Made by a program: the position numbers and the translations under genes
Shown: positions 1 through 9,977 of the stretch, in pieces
Layout of the letters: every line of letters begins with the position of its first letter
Numbering within the stretch: the stretch's first letter is position 1
The notes under the pieces: model-generated
Database searches by the model: none
Told to the model about the DNA's origin: nothing
Seen by the model: only the letters and a program-made list of their open reading frames with translations
DNA from: Amylostereum areolatum
Taxonomy: Eukaryota > Basidiomycota > Agaricomycetes > Russulales > Stereaceae
Assembly: GCA_012932865.1 (NCBI GenBank)
Contig: SAXG01000060.1
Location: 274,797 to 291,396, forward strand
DNA length: 16,600 nt
Direction of reading: 5' to 3'

Positions 1-99
1 TTCTTTATTATTTTATATAATACAATATTCAATAACAAATTAAATACTTTTTTAATTATATAGCCTTAGGTTTAATTATACATAAATCATTAAAAAAGA

Positions 100-470
100 T
101 GAAAATTTTAAAATAGAACAAGCTAAAGGTCTGAAAATGATATAAATTATATAACTGAATTAAAAGGTCAATTTTATTTCAATCCTTTATTAAGTATAAG
201 TTAACTATTTGTTATTTTTATGGCTGGTGTACCACCTTTAATTGGTTTTTTTTCAAACAATTGTATTATATTTGCTCTTCAAAGTGGTATTATTTTATAA
301 GTATTGTAGCAATATAGTAAGTGTATAAGTGCTCTCATTCTATGTAAATATAAAAAATACATACTGACATAAATAATTCTAAATTAAAAATAGAATCTAT
401 TAGCTTAGAATCCACAGAAATTACAGCAGAAAATTATAAAGATCAAAATAATAGTGACTCTAGTACTTGA
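100..470 (+). pseudogene. nad2: nad2 3'-terminal remnant (NADH dehydrogenase subunit 2), decayed
   Basis: The frame beginning near 139 reads DINYITELKGQFYFNPLLS and then MAGVPPLIGFF at about 220-253. This is the conserved late-membrane block of fungal ND2, the proton-pumping antiporter-like subunit of complex I. The copy is broken: an in-frame TAA falls at about 202-204 just before the MAGVPP block. Beyond 295 the match to the next helix (an SIVAI-type segment) can only be followed by changing frame, because single bases are missing near 320 and 328. From 357 the hydrophilic ND2-like loop (HTD-INNSK) is open again. Upstream exons are not in the window, so this could be a duplicated fragment left by recombination or by plasmid integration, not the only nad2 copy. 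The nad2 identity is secure; whether part of it is still expressed is unlikely. Confidence 0.8.
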
Positions 471-767
471 ATACGATCACCGTTGGAAGACGAAATACTA
501 TTAGAATTTAGTTTAATTAAAAATATTTTTATTAGTTTATTATTACTAGATAGTGTTATTTTTTCATGTATAATTAGTATAATCTCTTCTCTTTTTGCTG
601 AATATCTTATAGATAGATTTTCTTTAAAAATTAAGTATCCTAAACTTGCTAACTTTTTAGAAATAAGACAGAAATTTCAATCTTATTATATAAAGTTTAA
701 TTTAGCAATAATTTTGTTAATTTTAATTTTTAAAATAATTTTTTATTTATATGTTTGTTCTATCTAA
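357..767 (+). CDS. small membrane-protein frame continuous with the nad2 remnant (hypothetical, chimeric)
   Basis: With TGA as Trp (468-470) the frame is open from ATA 357 to TAA 765-767, about 136 codons; a shorter version could begin at TTG 483. The first 40 or so residues look like the hydrophilic loop near the ND2 C-terminus. The rest is unrelated to ND2. It has a hydrophobic helix (IFISLLLLDSVIFSCIISII), a basic stretch containing YPKLANFLEIRQKFQSYY, and a second hydrophobic helix at the end. That basic-plus-helix C-terminus resembles membrane ORFs associated with mitochondrial plasmids, but I do not recognise a named family. It ends 27 bases from the stop of the minus-strand frame at 795-2156, in convergent orientation. 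No start codon can be fixed, and a nonfunctional fusion is possible. Confidence 0.5.
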
Positions 768-794
768 TTTTTATTTTTAATCTCCCCAAATAAA

Positions 795-2156
795 TTAATC
801 TGTTTCACTGTCATACAAATCTCAAACATCATCTCGAAGATTTATTTTACCTTTAGTTCTAGTTTTTGGAATACCAAACCCGTGAAGAGAGCTAAATTTA
901 TATTTAGGAGTATATAATCCATTTCCAGATTCGGTAGTTGATACTACTTCAAGATCTACATCAGCTAGTTTTTCTGTGGGTAGAATGTTTATTTCTTTAG
1001 CTAATTCTCTTGTTAAATCTCCATCAGTGTTAGCTCATGATCGACTAGAGATATCACTTTATAAAGATTTAAAACTGTCAGTAAATTTGCTTGTTGATGC
1101 TGATGAGGATGATGGTAGTGGACTAGGTGATCCTGTAATTGTTGATGTTGAATCTGTATCACTATCTGGACTATCTCAATATCGTTTAAATTCGTCTTAT
1201 AATGAGGGAGGTGTTTTCCATCCTGTAGGTGTGGTAGTTCCAGCTGGAGTTGATGTTCCACTTGTAGTTGTATTAGGAGCTATACCTTCATAAGTAATTG
1301 TGCTACCATCTGTTAATGGAATATAACTATCAGTATCTGAACCTAAATCAAAACCTAAAGGTGGTTTAGGGTTTCCTGGTAGTTGAGGAGGAGTTCTTCC
1401 TCTAATTCAATCCATAAAATCTACATATTTTCCATATACACCGGAAGTGATTAAAAGATTAGTAGCTTCAGTTGAATAGAAGTAAAGAGTAACACCCCCG
1501 ATAACAACAATTATTACTGGAATATCAAATTTTGGGTTTTTGTAGAAGGGAGTATCTTGATCAGGTTGAATCACTGTTTTAGATTCCAAATAATCTCGGT
1601 TATAAATAAATGAGTCGTCAGGATTTGTTTTAGGAGCTGGAACAGATTTTTCTTTCGGAGCCTTAATTCTTTCTGGTTCATTTCGCTCGGGTAATACACT
1701 TAATATTTTCTTTAACTTGGCACTATAAATATGATAATATTGTGGAAAGTCGTCAATAAATTGCATATTGAAATAAATTCAGATACCTTTTCAATCTATG
1801 TTTAAAGGTGTTAATCTTAAAAATAAAACACCTGCAAAAATAAATTTTAACCATTTTAGATACCCTAGAACTTTGTAAATAAATATGATGGGATAAAAGA
1901 TAATTTTTAAAAATAAAAGTGTTGGTTTTATTATTGGATAATTAGAAAATACTAATCAAAAATCCTGCCAACAAGCTTGTAAATAATATATTGTATTCTT
2001 AAAAAATCAGACTAATCAAAATCTGTTTTCGTAAGGTGTGTTTCTGTTTAAGTCTAATTTTTTCAGTCCATCGTTAAAATGAACCATTAGTGTTTTCGGT
2101 ACAGAGGAACCTTTAGTTTTGCTCGACATATGTCGAACTTGTATAAAATTAAACAT
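795..2156 (-). pseudogene. plasmid-like hypothetical gene interrupted by two in-frame TAA codons
   Basis: Reading TGA as Trp, one frame runs from ATG 2156 (alternative ATG 2129) to TAA 795-797, 454 codons, broken only by TAA at 1197-1199 (codon 320) and TAA at 1059-1061 (codon 366). Coding character continues through both breaks without a frame change. Residues 1-45 are basic and polar (start MFNFIQVRHMSSKTKGS). Residues 46-130 hold two or three hydrophobic segments rich in Trp, several encoded by TGA. Residues 131-210 are charged and Pro/Lys-rich. Residues 212-228 are a transmembrane helix (IPVIIVVIGGVTLYFYS). Residues 240-365 are Ser/Thr/Pro/Gly-rich, and the C-terminus is charged (GKINLRDDVWDLYDSETD). 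The function is unknown. The setting beside a nad2 scar and near a dpo gene suggests a linear-plasmid gene. It is called a pseudogene because code 4 keeps TAA as stop; a 319-residue truncated product remains possible. Confidence 0.7.
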
Positions 2157-2246
2157 TAGTTAATGATATTGTTATTTTAGGACAGTGTCTAACGTAGAAC
2201 GAATTTATAAACGAACATACAACCCAGCCAGAATTTGAGCTACAAA

Positions 2247-2257
2247 GGGGGGGGGGG
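2247..2257. repeat. G11 homopolymer tract
   Basis: Eleven consecutive G residues sit in otherwise AT-rich DNA, in the loop of a GAGCTA/TAGCTC hairpin. The length may be imprecise or heteroplasmic. Confidence 0.8.
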
Positions 2258-2576
2258 TTTAAATAGCTCACACTATCAATGAAAAAAAAAAGATAAAATT
2301 ATAAGTATTATTTTAACAATAATACGCTATATAATTTATATGAATTTAAAAGATGAATATTTAATTATTCAAAATATAAAAAGGGTATAAAATTTTTAAA
2401 TTATGGTATAAAATAAGCAGCTGTATACAAAAGCAGCTGGCTTAATAAGTAGTTTTAATATAAAAAATTTATAATTTTACAATTGACTATCATAAGTCTT
2501 TCCTTCGGTTCTTCGCTTAATTCTTTTTTTATAAATTTAAGATAAAGCGACACTCTTTAGTTAATTTTAGAGTCTT

Positions 2577-2602
2577 AATTAATAATAAATTTATTATTAA
2601 TT
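2577..2602. repeat. 26-bp perfect palindrome
   Basis: The sequence is exactly self-complementary around the 2589/2590 boundary (arm AATTAATAATAAA). It consists only of A and T, so chance formation is plausible. It could form a cruciform or a transcript hairpin ahead of nad6. Confidence 0.6.
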
Positions 2603-2930
2603 TTTAATTTAATTCATTTCATAAAATTTATATTCTTCCCTTTGGAATTTAAATTATAATGCTTCCAGGCAAAAGAAATAATATTTTCTAGGTTAAACCT
2701 ACTTTAAAAAATATGCTGCTATATCTTATATGTATGTTTTTTTTATTGTCTTCCAGCCTTTAATTCGTTCTAAAACTTTAAAATTTATAAAAATAAATAA
2801 TTTTAGTATTTATTTATTTAGCTAAGGCTATAAAAATTTAAATTCTTTAAACAAATAAATTTAAAGATCGAAACTTATTCTAAATAAGTAGGCTAATTAT
2901 AATATATATATATATATTTTTATTTTTATT

Positions 2931-3557
2931 ATGAAACATTTTTTTATTGATATATTAGCGTTTACTACTCTTCTATCTAGTTTATTAGTTATTACTTCTA
3001 AAAATCCAGTTATAGCAGTTATTTTTTTAATATCTGTTTTTGTAAATGCTGCAGGTTATTTAATATTATTAGGAGTAGGATTTATAGGTATCTCTTATAT
3101 AATTGTTTATGTAGGAGCTATTACAGTTTTATTTTTATTTGTGGTTATGATGATTAACATAAAACTTACAGATATATTAGAAACTGGTTCTCAATATACT
3201 AAAAATTTACCATTAGCTTTAGCAATAGCATCTTTATTTATATATGAATTATTTACTATAATGCCATTTACCTTTAATAATGTTTCAGGTATATTTGCAT
3301 TATTAGAATTTTTAACTAATATAAATACTACTATTTTAAATTCTGATATTTCAAATTTATTAAATGTAAATATTACTATTATACCTAATATAGCGGATTC
3401 TACTTTTAATAATTTTACTCAAATACAAGCTATTGGACAAGGACTATATACTTATGGAGCTATATGATTAATAATATGTAGTATTGTTTTATTATTAGCT
3501 ATGGTAGCACCTATCTTTATAGCTCGAAAATCTAGTACACACATTAAAAATTATTAA
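2931..3557 (+). CDS. nad6: NADH dehydrogenase subunit 6
   Basis: Nad6 is a membrane-arm subunit of respiratory complex I in the inner mitochondrial membrane, next to the quinone-to-proton coupling path. The product is 208 residues if TGA at 3465-3467 is read as Trp (residue 179); a standard-code reading would wrongly stop at 178. Family marks are the N-terminal hydrophobic segment, the KNPVIAVIFLISVFVNAAG block (about residues 23-43), and the diagnostic ISYIIVYVGAITVLFLFVVMM helix with its pi-bulge region (about 54-74). A variable polar stretch follows, then the final helix ending LLLAMVAPIFIAR before the TAA at 3555-3557. ATG 2931 is the natural start, since the residues just after it match the family N-terminus. 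The gene is intact and complete. Its neighbours on both sides are invader remnants, so it appears to be transcribed on its own or from a distal promoter. Confidence 0.97.
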
Positions 3558-4015
3558 TACAATATTTTTTAATTATTTATTATAATATAATGTTATTTTA
3601 TATTACATATAATAAATATTCTAATTTATTTTACTTCTCTACAAAGAGGACTTGTAACTTTGGGTACAACCCTTAATATTCACTTATTTAAAACTAGTTC
3701 TAAATATATATAAGGTTTTATTTTTTCCCCTCTAATATAAAAATAGTTGCGATTAAGGAATATAAATAAGAACAAAATGTAAATAGGATATAAGATTATA
3801 TTATTTATTTAATATTATAATTTTACAATATAAATTATTTATAATATCTGACAAATACACCGCTTCCTACTTTAGAATGAATGATTAAACATTTAAATTG
3901 GAATAATAGCTTAAATTCCATTGTTATTATTGAATAATAAAGAATACTTGCTCAATTAGGTTAACTGAGTTAATTGTAGAAACACTTTCTACAAGGTTCG
4001 ATTTCAATATAACGT
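3558..4015. other. spacer between nad6 and the dpo 3' end
   Basis: No open gene. Short hairpins are visible: CTCT-ACAA-AGAG near 3637-3650, GGG-TACAA-CCC near 3660-3671, and a strong TTGTAGAAA/TTTCTACAA stem with a three-base loop near 3973-3993. The two convergent genes, nad6 (+) and dpo (-), both end into this spacer, so the hairpins may serve as 3' processing or stabilising signals. That role is inference. Confidence 0.5.
3940..4011 (+). other. tRNA-like fold next to the dpo stop codon (degenerate)
   Basis: A D-arm-like hairpin CTCA-loop with AGGTTAA-TGAG lies at about 3951-3970. It is followed by the hairpin TTGTAGAAA-CAC-TTTCTACAA and by GGTTCGATTTC, which resembles a T-loop. No proper acceptor stem, no T-stem pairing and no seven-base anticodon loop with U33 can be drawn. 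It is best seen as a tRNA relic or a processing hairpin, not a working tRNA. Confidence 0.25.
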
Positions 4016-6838
4016 TTATTTAAATTTGTTGTAAAATTTATTTATTTTATTAATAACTCCTTGTTGGTATAAGCTAATTTTAGGTAACAATCCTTTAAAT
4101 ATTCTAGGGTGTTGGTAATTATTATTAATTAAAGTTTTATCACTTTCTTGATTGATAGATAACATAATTTTTTTAGTTTTAATAAGTAGCTTGTTAAAAT
4201 CTTTATAAAATCTTATTGGTGTTTCCACTTTTATAGTATGACCTTTAGATATTTCCTCAATTTGATTTCAAGTTAAAATATCTCTTGGCACCCCTGAAAA
4301 GACAGAATGAATGAAGTCATTATTGTCAATATAAGCATATTTTTTTATACCGAAGAAATAAGCCTTTTTAATGTAGCCACCTTTCAACTCATCTGTCATT
4401 AAACCTAACTCATCTCCAATAAAGTTGTGTGGTAAAGGTTTATTTGTAAATATTGAATCTGTATCAGTGTAAAACAAATCAAGGTCATTTAAATTTTTAT
4501 ATTGCATCATAATCATTCGTGCATAATAAGTTACAGCTGAAGCTATCGCGACATTAGACTTAACTTTACTAAAATTGTAGTCTAAATCTAAATGTAATCT
4601 TGTTCTTAAAGTGTTAACGATATCATAATCTAAATTTTTATTTATTAAAATTACACTGTTATCATCATCGATATTTATAATAGCATCCACAGGATATCTA
4701 GCTAAGTAATCCATTTCTTCTTCGGGGTGGATGTTTATTGTTTGTAACAAGTCTTGTTTCCGGCCAAAGATTCCATATAAAGTATTTAAATGTAACTTAG
4801 AAATTAATCTTAAAGGTCCTGTGGCTGTTTTCTTAACTTCATAAAAATGGTTAATATAATCTGTAAATAAATATTCTTTACTAAAGTCGTGAACTTTAAT
4901 CATTTCAACTTGATAGCCATATTCCACAGCTAATTTTAACTCTTCAGAAAAGTATGTTCCAGTTCAATTTCCAGTAGGAAATATTGTGAAACCATCTTTC
5001 TTATAAGGTAAAATAGGGTGTTTTATATTTTTAGGACAGGTTATAATAGCTTCAATAAACCCAAACAAATCATTTAAATTTAATTCTGTAGCATCTCTTG
5101 TACCTAAAAACTCTATTGGCATTGGCTTTAACATAGCTGTTGGGTATAACGAGTTTACATCATAATAATACAGATTTTCACCATATTTTTTATAATAGTC
5201 AGTCGCTCCTCCGAAATATGATAATCGTATGATCTTATCTAAAGTTTTGGTTAAAATAGGAATGTTGAGTTTTAAAAATCTTCTTCTAAAAATATCTAAA
5301 GATAAAGTGGATGTACTTAACACCGTACAAATATCTGTAGTATAAAGTTCCGAATAAGTTTTTTGTATATTTAACATAGCGTTTAGCAGTGATTTACCAT
5401 CTTGTTTTTTGTATCTAATAAATTCTCTTAGTAGATTGCTATTCTTAAACATTGATATATTATTAAAAGCTTCATTATATTTACTTAATTTTAATTCCGA
5501 ATTACCAAAAGTCTTAGTTAATTCATTCAATGATAGGGGAAATAATCGGTAAGAGTCTTTTAAATCCCATTTATCGCCAAATATTGTTGTGCTAATAGTA
5601 ATAAATTTATGATTATTATCTATAAGTGAAGATATTTTACTTCTATCAGCTAATGGATGTTTTAACAGTGATGGTAATATGTAAAACCCATCAAAACCCC
5701 CTAAATTGTGAACAAATATTGTTATATCGCCTAAATAAAGTTTATTAATTTTATTGTAAAAATCAATCCACAGATTCTTAACAGCTTTATCAGGATCAAT
5801 AATTAATAAATTGGGTTTAATTAAAGAAAACACGTTTTTAATTTTACCATTCAGTGAATATGAAAATGTTAATGCTACCGGTTTTTGATCGCCGTTTATA
5901 ATCATTGTTTCAACATCCATGGCAGTAATTGTTTTTAAAGGTTTAGGTTTTTTTAATGTTTTAATTGGTTTAATATAGCTAGCACTATTTATCGCAGAGG
6001 TGTGAAAGCCTCGTGTTCTCAATCTGTTAGGATTAGATCTAATTAAAATTGTTTCTTCTGGTATTGGTTTCTTAGGTTCGCCGACATAAACATAGATATT
6101 TCTATACTGTGTTTGTCTGTAAGCTTCTTTTCAGAAATTGCTTACTTTATTACCAATTTTATTAAGATAATCACCAAGAGTTGATTCCTTTGTAAGAGCA
6201 ATATTTTTATGTAAAAAGAATTCGTGCTCAACTTCCTCGTTGTAGAGAGATACGTACATTATTTTCTTATCCATTCCTGTAAATTCTGGAACATCTTGTA
6301 ACGAATTTCAAAGAGTTATAAAAAATTCTTTACCTTTAACGTCATAGTTATTTAAAAAATAAATTCTATATCTGTTTCGTTTTGGGAGGTATTGAATTTC
6401 CAGGTAATCAAATTGATTTGTGGAGTGAAAGCCCAGTGTTCGTAGCTTGAAAGTGATGGGCGAGATATATTTTTTTAAAAACTGTGTTATTACTCAGGGT
6501 AAGTATTCTAAGATTTTTACAGGTATTCTGATTAGCGCTCAGTATACTTCTAAAGCGATGTTTTTCGTGAACGAATACGTAGCTGTTTTAACTACTAACA
6601 ATGGAATTGCTATTATTATGTTACTTATTAGTAATATAATTTGTAATATCACCGAAAAATCAACCAATCTCTGATCCAATTGACTAAATATATAATATAA
6701 GCCTCATGATCTTATACCGAGATTGATAAATAAAATTGTTATAATTACTTTCCGATTGTTAGAATTCGATAAGATGTGAATAGTAATGAAGAAAAGGGCT
6801 ATAGCCACTATAATTGTTAAGCTTGTTTTTATTATCAT
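4016..6838 (-). CDS. dpo: family-B DNA polymerase of linear mitochondrial plasmid type, intact
   Basis: This would be a protein-primed family-B DNA polymerase of the kind that replicates fungal invertron plasmids. With TGA as Trp the frame is unbroken from ATG 6838 to TAA 4016-4018, 940 residues. Motifs in order: ExoI MDVET (D308, E310); ExoII HNLGGFDG (377-384); ExoIII-like YKKQD (476-480); SYFGG (540-544); polymerase A DVNSLYP (560-566); B KLHLNTLYG (681-689); C YTDTDS with D792 and D794; KKY (832-834). All catalytic acidic residues are present. The first 100 residues hold about three hydrophobic helices. Residues 100-300 are basic with no recognised domain, the position where terminal-protein functions are proposed in plasmid enzymes. 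RTRGFHTSAINS (274-285) resembles a mitochondrial presequence cleavage site. A tRNA-like sequence ends two bases before the ATG, and the frame stays open upstream to another ATG at 6898 inside it. Trp is coded by both TGA and TGG. Confidence 0.93.
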
Positions 6839-6840
6839 AT

Positions 6841-6912
6841 TGCGATCAATCAGATTTGAACTGATACTTGATGTCTTGCGGAGCCCCTGTTTTACCATTA
6901 AACTACAATCGC
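6841..6912 (-). tRNA. tRNA-Gly-like sequence with a disrupted anticodon arm (probable pseudo-tRNA)
   Basis: On the minus strand the 72 bases fit tRNA geometry exactly: acceptor GCGATTG/TGATCGC (7 pairs counting G-U), D-arm GTTT-AATGGTA-AAAC, a five-base variable loop, T-arm ATCAG-TTCAAAT-CTGAT, and discriminator A. Acceptor and D-arm are typical of fungal mitochondrial tRNA-Gly. The anticodon arm fails: the 5' strand GGGGC faces GACAT with only three of five pairs, and the loop TCCGCAA has C instead of U at position 33, so no anticodon can be assigned. The 3' strand GACAT would pair with ATGTC, which suggests that about ten bases were replaced or mutated to a GC-rich sequence. It lies on the dpo strand two bases upstream of the dpo ATG and could mark the 5' end of the dpo mRNA. 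Confidence 0.55.
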
Positions 6913-9900
6913 TAGGGGGTAAAAATGTGAATTATTATTATTATTATTTATTACAAATTTTAAATATTACTTTAAATAAATAAAAAATAAATAAAAAGAT
7001 AGTAAAAAAAAATTATAACTTTAAAAGTATCGATGACAATTTAGTATAAACATCAAATAGTAATTTAAAGGAATTATTAAGGATAACTAGCAAATTTATA
7101 AAAAAGGAGGAATAATCCAAAAGCCACAAGGTTTAATAAAATTTATTAAATCCTCTAAATTGTGGCGATCCTAAGGGAAACCTTTATTATAAAAACTTCC
7201 TGAAGCAAAACATTGTATTAAGGAAAGGAAAGGAAATCAACCGAGACTCCGAAAGTAATGGTGAGTGAAATCGGATTAGCCTTAAGAAATAACAAATTTG
7301 AAAAATTAAAAATAATATTATTTAAGAATGGAGTGGAATCCTTTCAATTCTAATATTAGATTTATAAAATTTTATAACCAAACAAATTAACCACAGAAGG
7401 TAATCAGTCCTGTAAAATTATAATTTCTTAACAAAAAAAGTATAAAAATAAATGCATTTTTTAATTAAATTCTTAATTAAATTAGGCTTACTTTTTTTTA
7501 ATAAGTACGATGAGAGATAACTTGTCGGAATATAGGGGTACCATCCTCTAAGGCTAAGTATAATAAATTTAGCGATAGTGAAAAGTACTGTAAAGGAAAA
7601 GTTGAAAAAGTGAGTTGTATAACGAAGTGAAATAGACTTGAATTAGTAATTCTATAAGCAGTCGAAGTTTTAAATATAAAATGACGGCGTACCTTTTGCA
7701 TAATGGGTCAGCAAGTTAATGGGAGTAGCAAGGTTAAAAGCCCTAGCGAAAGCGACTGGACTAATAGTATAAAAAAATGATTAATTTCATTAAATAAATA
7801 TTTAAAGATTTTAAATTTAAATAGAATAATCCCTTATTTGTTAAATTTGCCTTAGGGTAAAAACTTTATTTTTATTTTAATTATAATTTTAATTAATTAT
7901 AAACAATAATAATAAAAAACAGAAAAGTGATTTATTTACTTTTTAATTAGTGTTGGGTAAGGTACTCTATTAGACCCGAAGCCAGTTGATCTTTCCAAGA
8001 CCAGATATAATGGATCGAACGGTTGAATGTTGCATAATTCTCCGAGAGTTTTGGAAAGCGGTGAAATGCCAATCTGAACTGGTGATTGCTGGTTTTCTAC
8101 GAAACATATTTAAGTATGACATCTATTCAAAATTTATGAAGGTACAGCACGGCAATTCCCAATTAATATTAGAATAATAATTTATAATTTATTTTATAAT
8201 TTATTTTATCTTTTAAGCGTTTAGGTTGGGGGACCTCGAAAATCTTACCAATGGAAGCGAATCTCGGAAGTACATAAATTGATGATAGATATTCAACTGC
8301 TCATGCTAAGTTGGGTAGTCAAGACGGAAACAGCCGAGAACATGGATCAAGGTCCCTAATGATTATTAAGTGAAATTAAGGAAGTTACAAATTGAATGCA
8401 TGTAAAGTGAGCCTGGTAGTCGCTATCTTTTAATGACCGTGTGACAACGTAGCAGCCTTTAGATTGTCGCGCCGAAAATTTAACGGGTCTAAATAATAAC
8501 CGATATCCTGTTAATTTAGAATATATGTTAAATAAAAAAAAATATATATTTAAATTTAGGTAGTAGAACATTCAGTATAACTGAAGATAAACAGGTTTCA
8601 TTGTTTGGAAGTAACTGAAGAGAGAATGCTGACATGAGTAACGTAAAAAGAAGTTATATACTTCTCGCCGAATACGAAAGGGTTATAAGGAAAGGTTAAA
8701 CCGCCTTATGTTAATGCGGCCTCTAAGGATCAAAACCAATGTTTTGACTGATGAGTAAAATACTGAAAGTCCATATGGAAATTAAAAAATGGACAGGAAA
8801 TTAAGTTATAATCTTTTGAAAGATAAAAAAATGTTAATTGGTATTATTAAAAAAGTGCTAATTGGTATTATTTTATTAAGTATAAGAATTAAATCTACGT
8901 ACCCTAAACCGACACAGGTTCGTAGGTAGAGTATACTAAGGCGTAGGAGCTAAAAGTTGTTAAGGAACTCGGCAAGTTCTCCTCATAAGTTTGACGATAA
9001 GAGGAACCGTATATATTTTAATTAGCCATAATTAGAAAATTTATTACGGTATAATAAAATCGGAAGCCCCGACTGTTTACTAAAAACACAATTCAGAGCA
9101 ATGATTAAGATCATAGTATTCTGAATGAAATTTGCCCAATGCCATTAATATAAGAGAGGTGATAGGAAACTGTTACTAATCGAAAGTCTGGTTAATAGCG
9201 GTCTTAACTATGAGGATCCAAAGGTAGCAAAATAAATTGGCCATTAAATGTGGTCTGGTATCAATAATGTAACGATGGCTTCACTGTCTCTACAACTTGC
9301 TCAGTGAAATTGAATTACCCGTGCAGATGCGGGTTACCTCCAGGGGGACGGGAAGACCCTATGCAGCTTTACTGTAGTTAGTTATCATGTTAATCAAAAT
9401 TCCTTAGTTAATAGTGATTAGGGATGTCGATAGACTTAAAGTGGAATACCTTCAAATTAAGGTTTGATTAATGTTTACCTTATAATATTTTAATAAATTA
9501 AAGGGAGAGTTGACTAATTGGCAGTTTGACTGGGGCGGTCGTCTTAATAAAGTAGCAAAGTACATCCAAATATTTTAATTAATACAACCCATCAGGGAAT
9601 AATATTTGTTTAAGTCCATTTTTCGGCAAGAATAAATATACAGACATAAACATAGATAATTTAAATTATTTAAGCTTTATTCTTAGGAGTGAAACTTTTA
9701 ATTTTTTATTTAAAAAAATAATATAAATAAACTAATTTATATAAGGTAGAGCTAGAAATTGAATGGAGATCAATTTACCAGTGAATGGTTACGGAGAGCG
9801 CAATGGCGGAAAGCATGCCTAACTGAAAGACTTAGAAGTCGCACAGATACGTAAGTAGGGCATAGTGACCCCTCGCTATAATATGGAATAGACGGGGATC

Positions 9901-9977
9901 AATCGATAAAAGTTACGCTAGGGATAACAGGCCTGATAGCCGGCGAGAGTACACATTGTCCCGGCTGTTTGGCACCT

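Larger units (their letters stand above)
2157..2930. other. AT-rich spacer upstream of nad6
   Basis: No gene is visible. The stretch holds a short hairpin GAGCTA/TAGCTC (2237-2242 with 2264-2269) that loops out an uninterrupted G tract, a repeated AAGCAGCTGT-like word near 2416-2440, a 26-base perfect palindrome at 2577-2602, and a TA-dinucleotide run just ahead of the nad6 ATG. No tRNA with a usable T-arm was found on either strand. Confidence 0.7.

Noticed and set aside
976..1293. Plus-strand 105-codon frame with a plausible-looking protein, and a minus-strand 82-codon frame at 1013-1261
   Set aside because: Both overlap the minus-strand frame 795-2156, which shows mitochondrial TGA-Trp use and continuous coding on both sides. 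The repetitive Val/Asp- and Gln/His-rich products are shadows of its Ser/Thr-rich region.
4016..6022. Possibility that dpo is a pseudogene split into several pieces
   Set aside because: The apparent breaks at 4228-4268, 4927-4964 and 6022 are TGA codons or alternative start choices in one frame. Under code 4 no stop remains between 6838 and 4018.
6447..6983. Plus-strand short frames at 6447-6674 and 6786-6983
   Set aside because: They are antisense shadows of the N-terminal part of dpo and of the tRNA-like element.
7498..8571. Short frames at 7498-7701, 7986-8177 and 8356-8571
   Set aside because: They lie inside conserved rnl sequence and have no protein-family resemblance.
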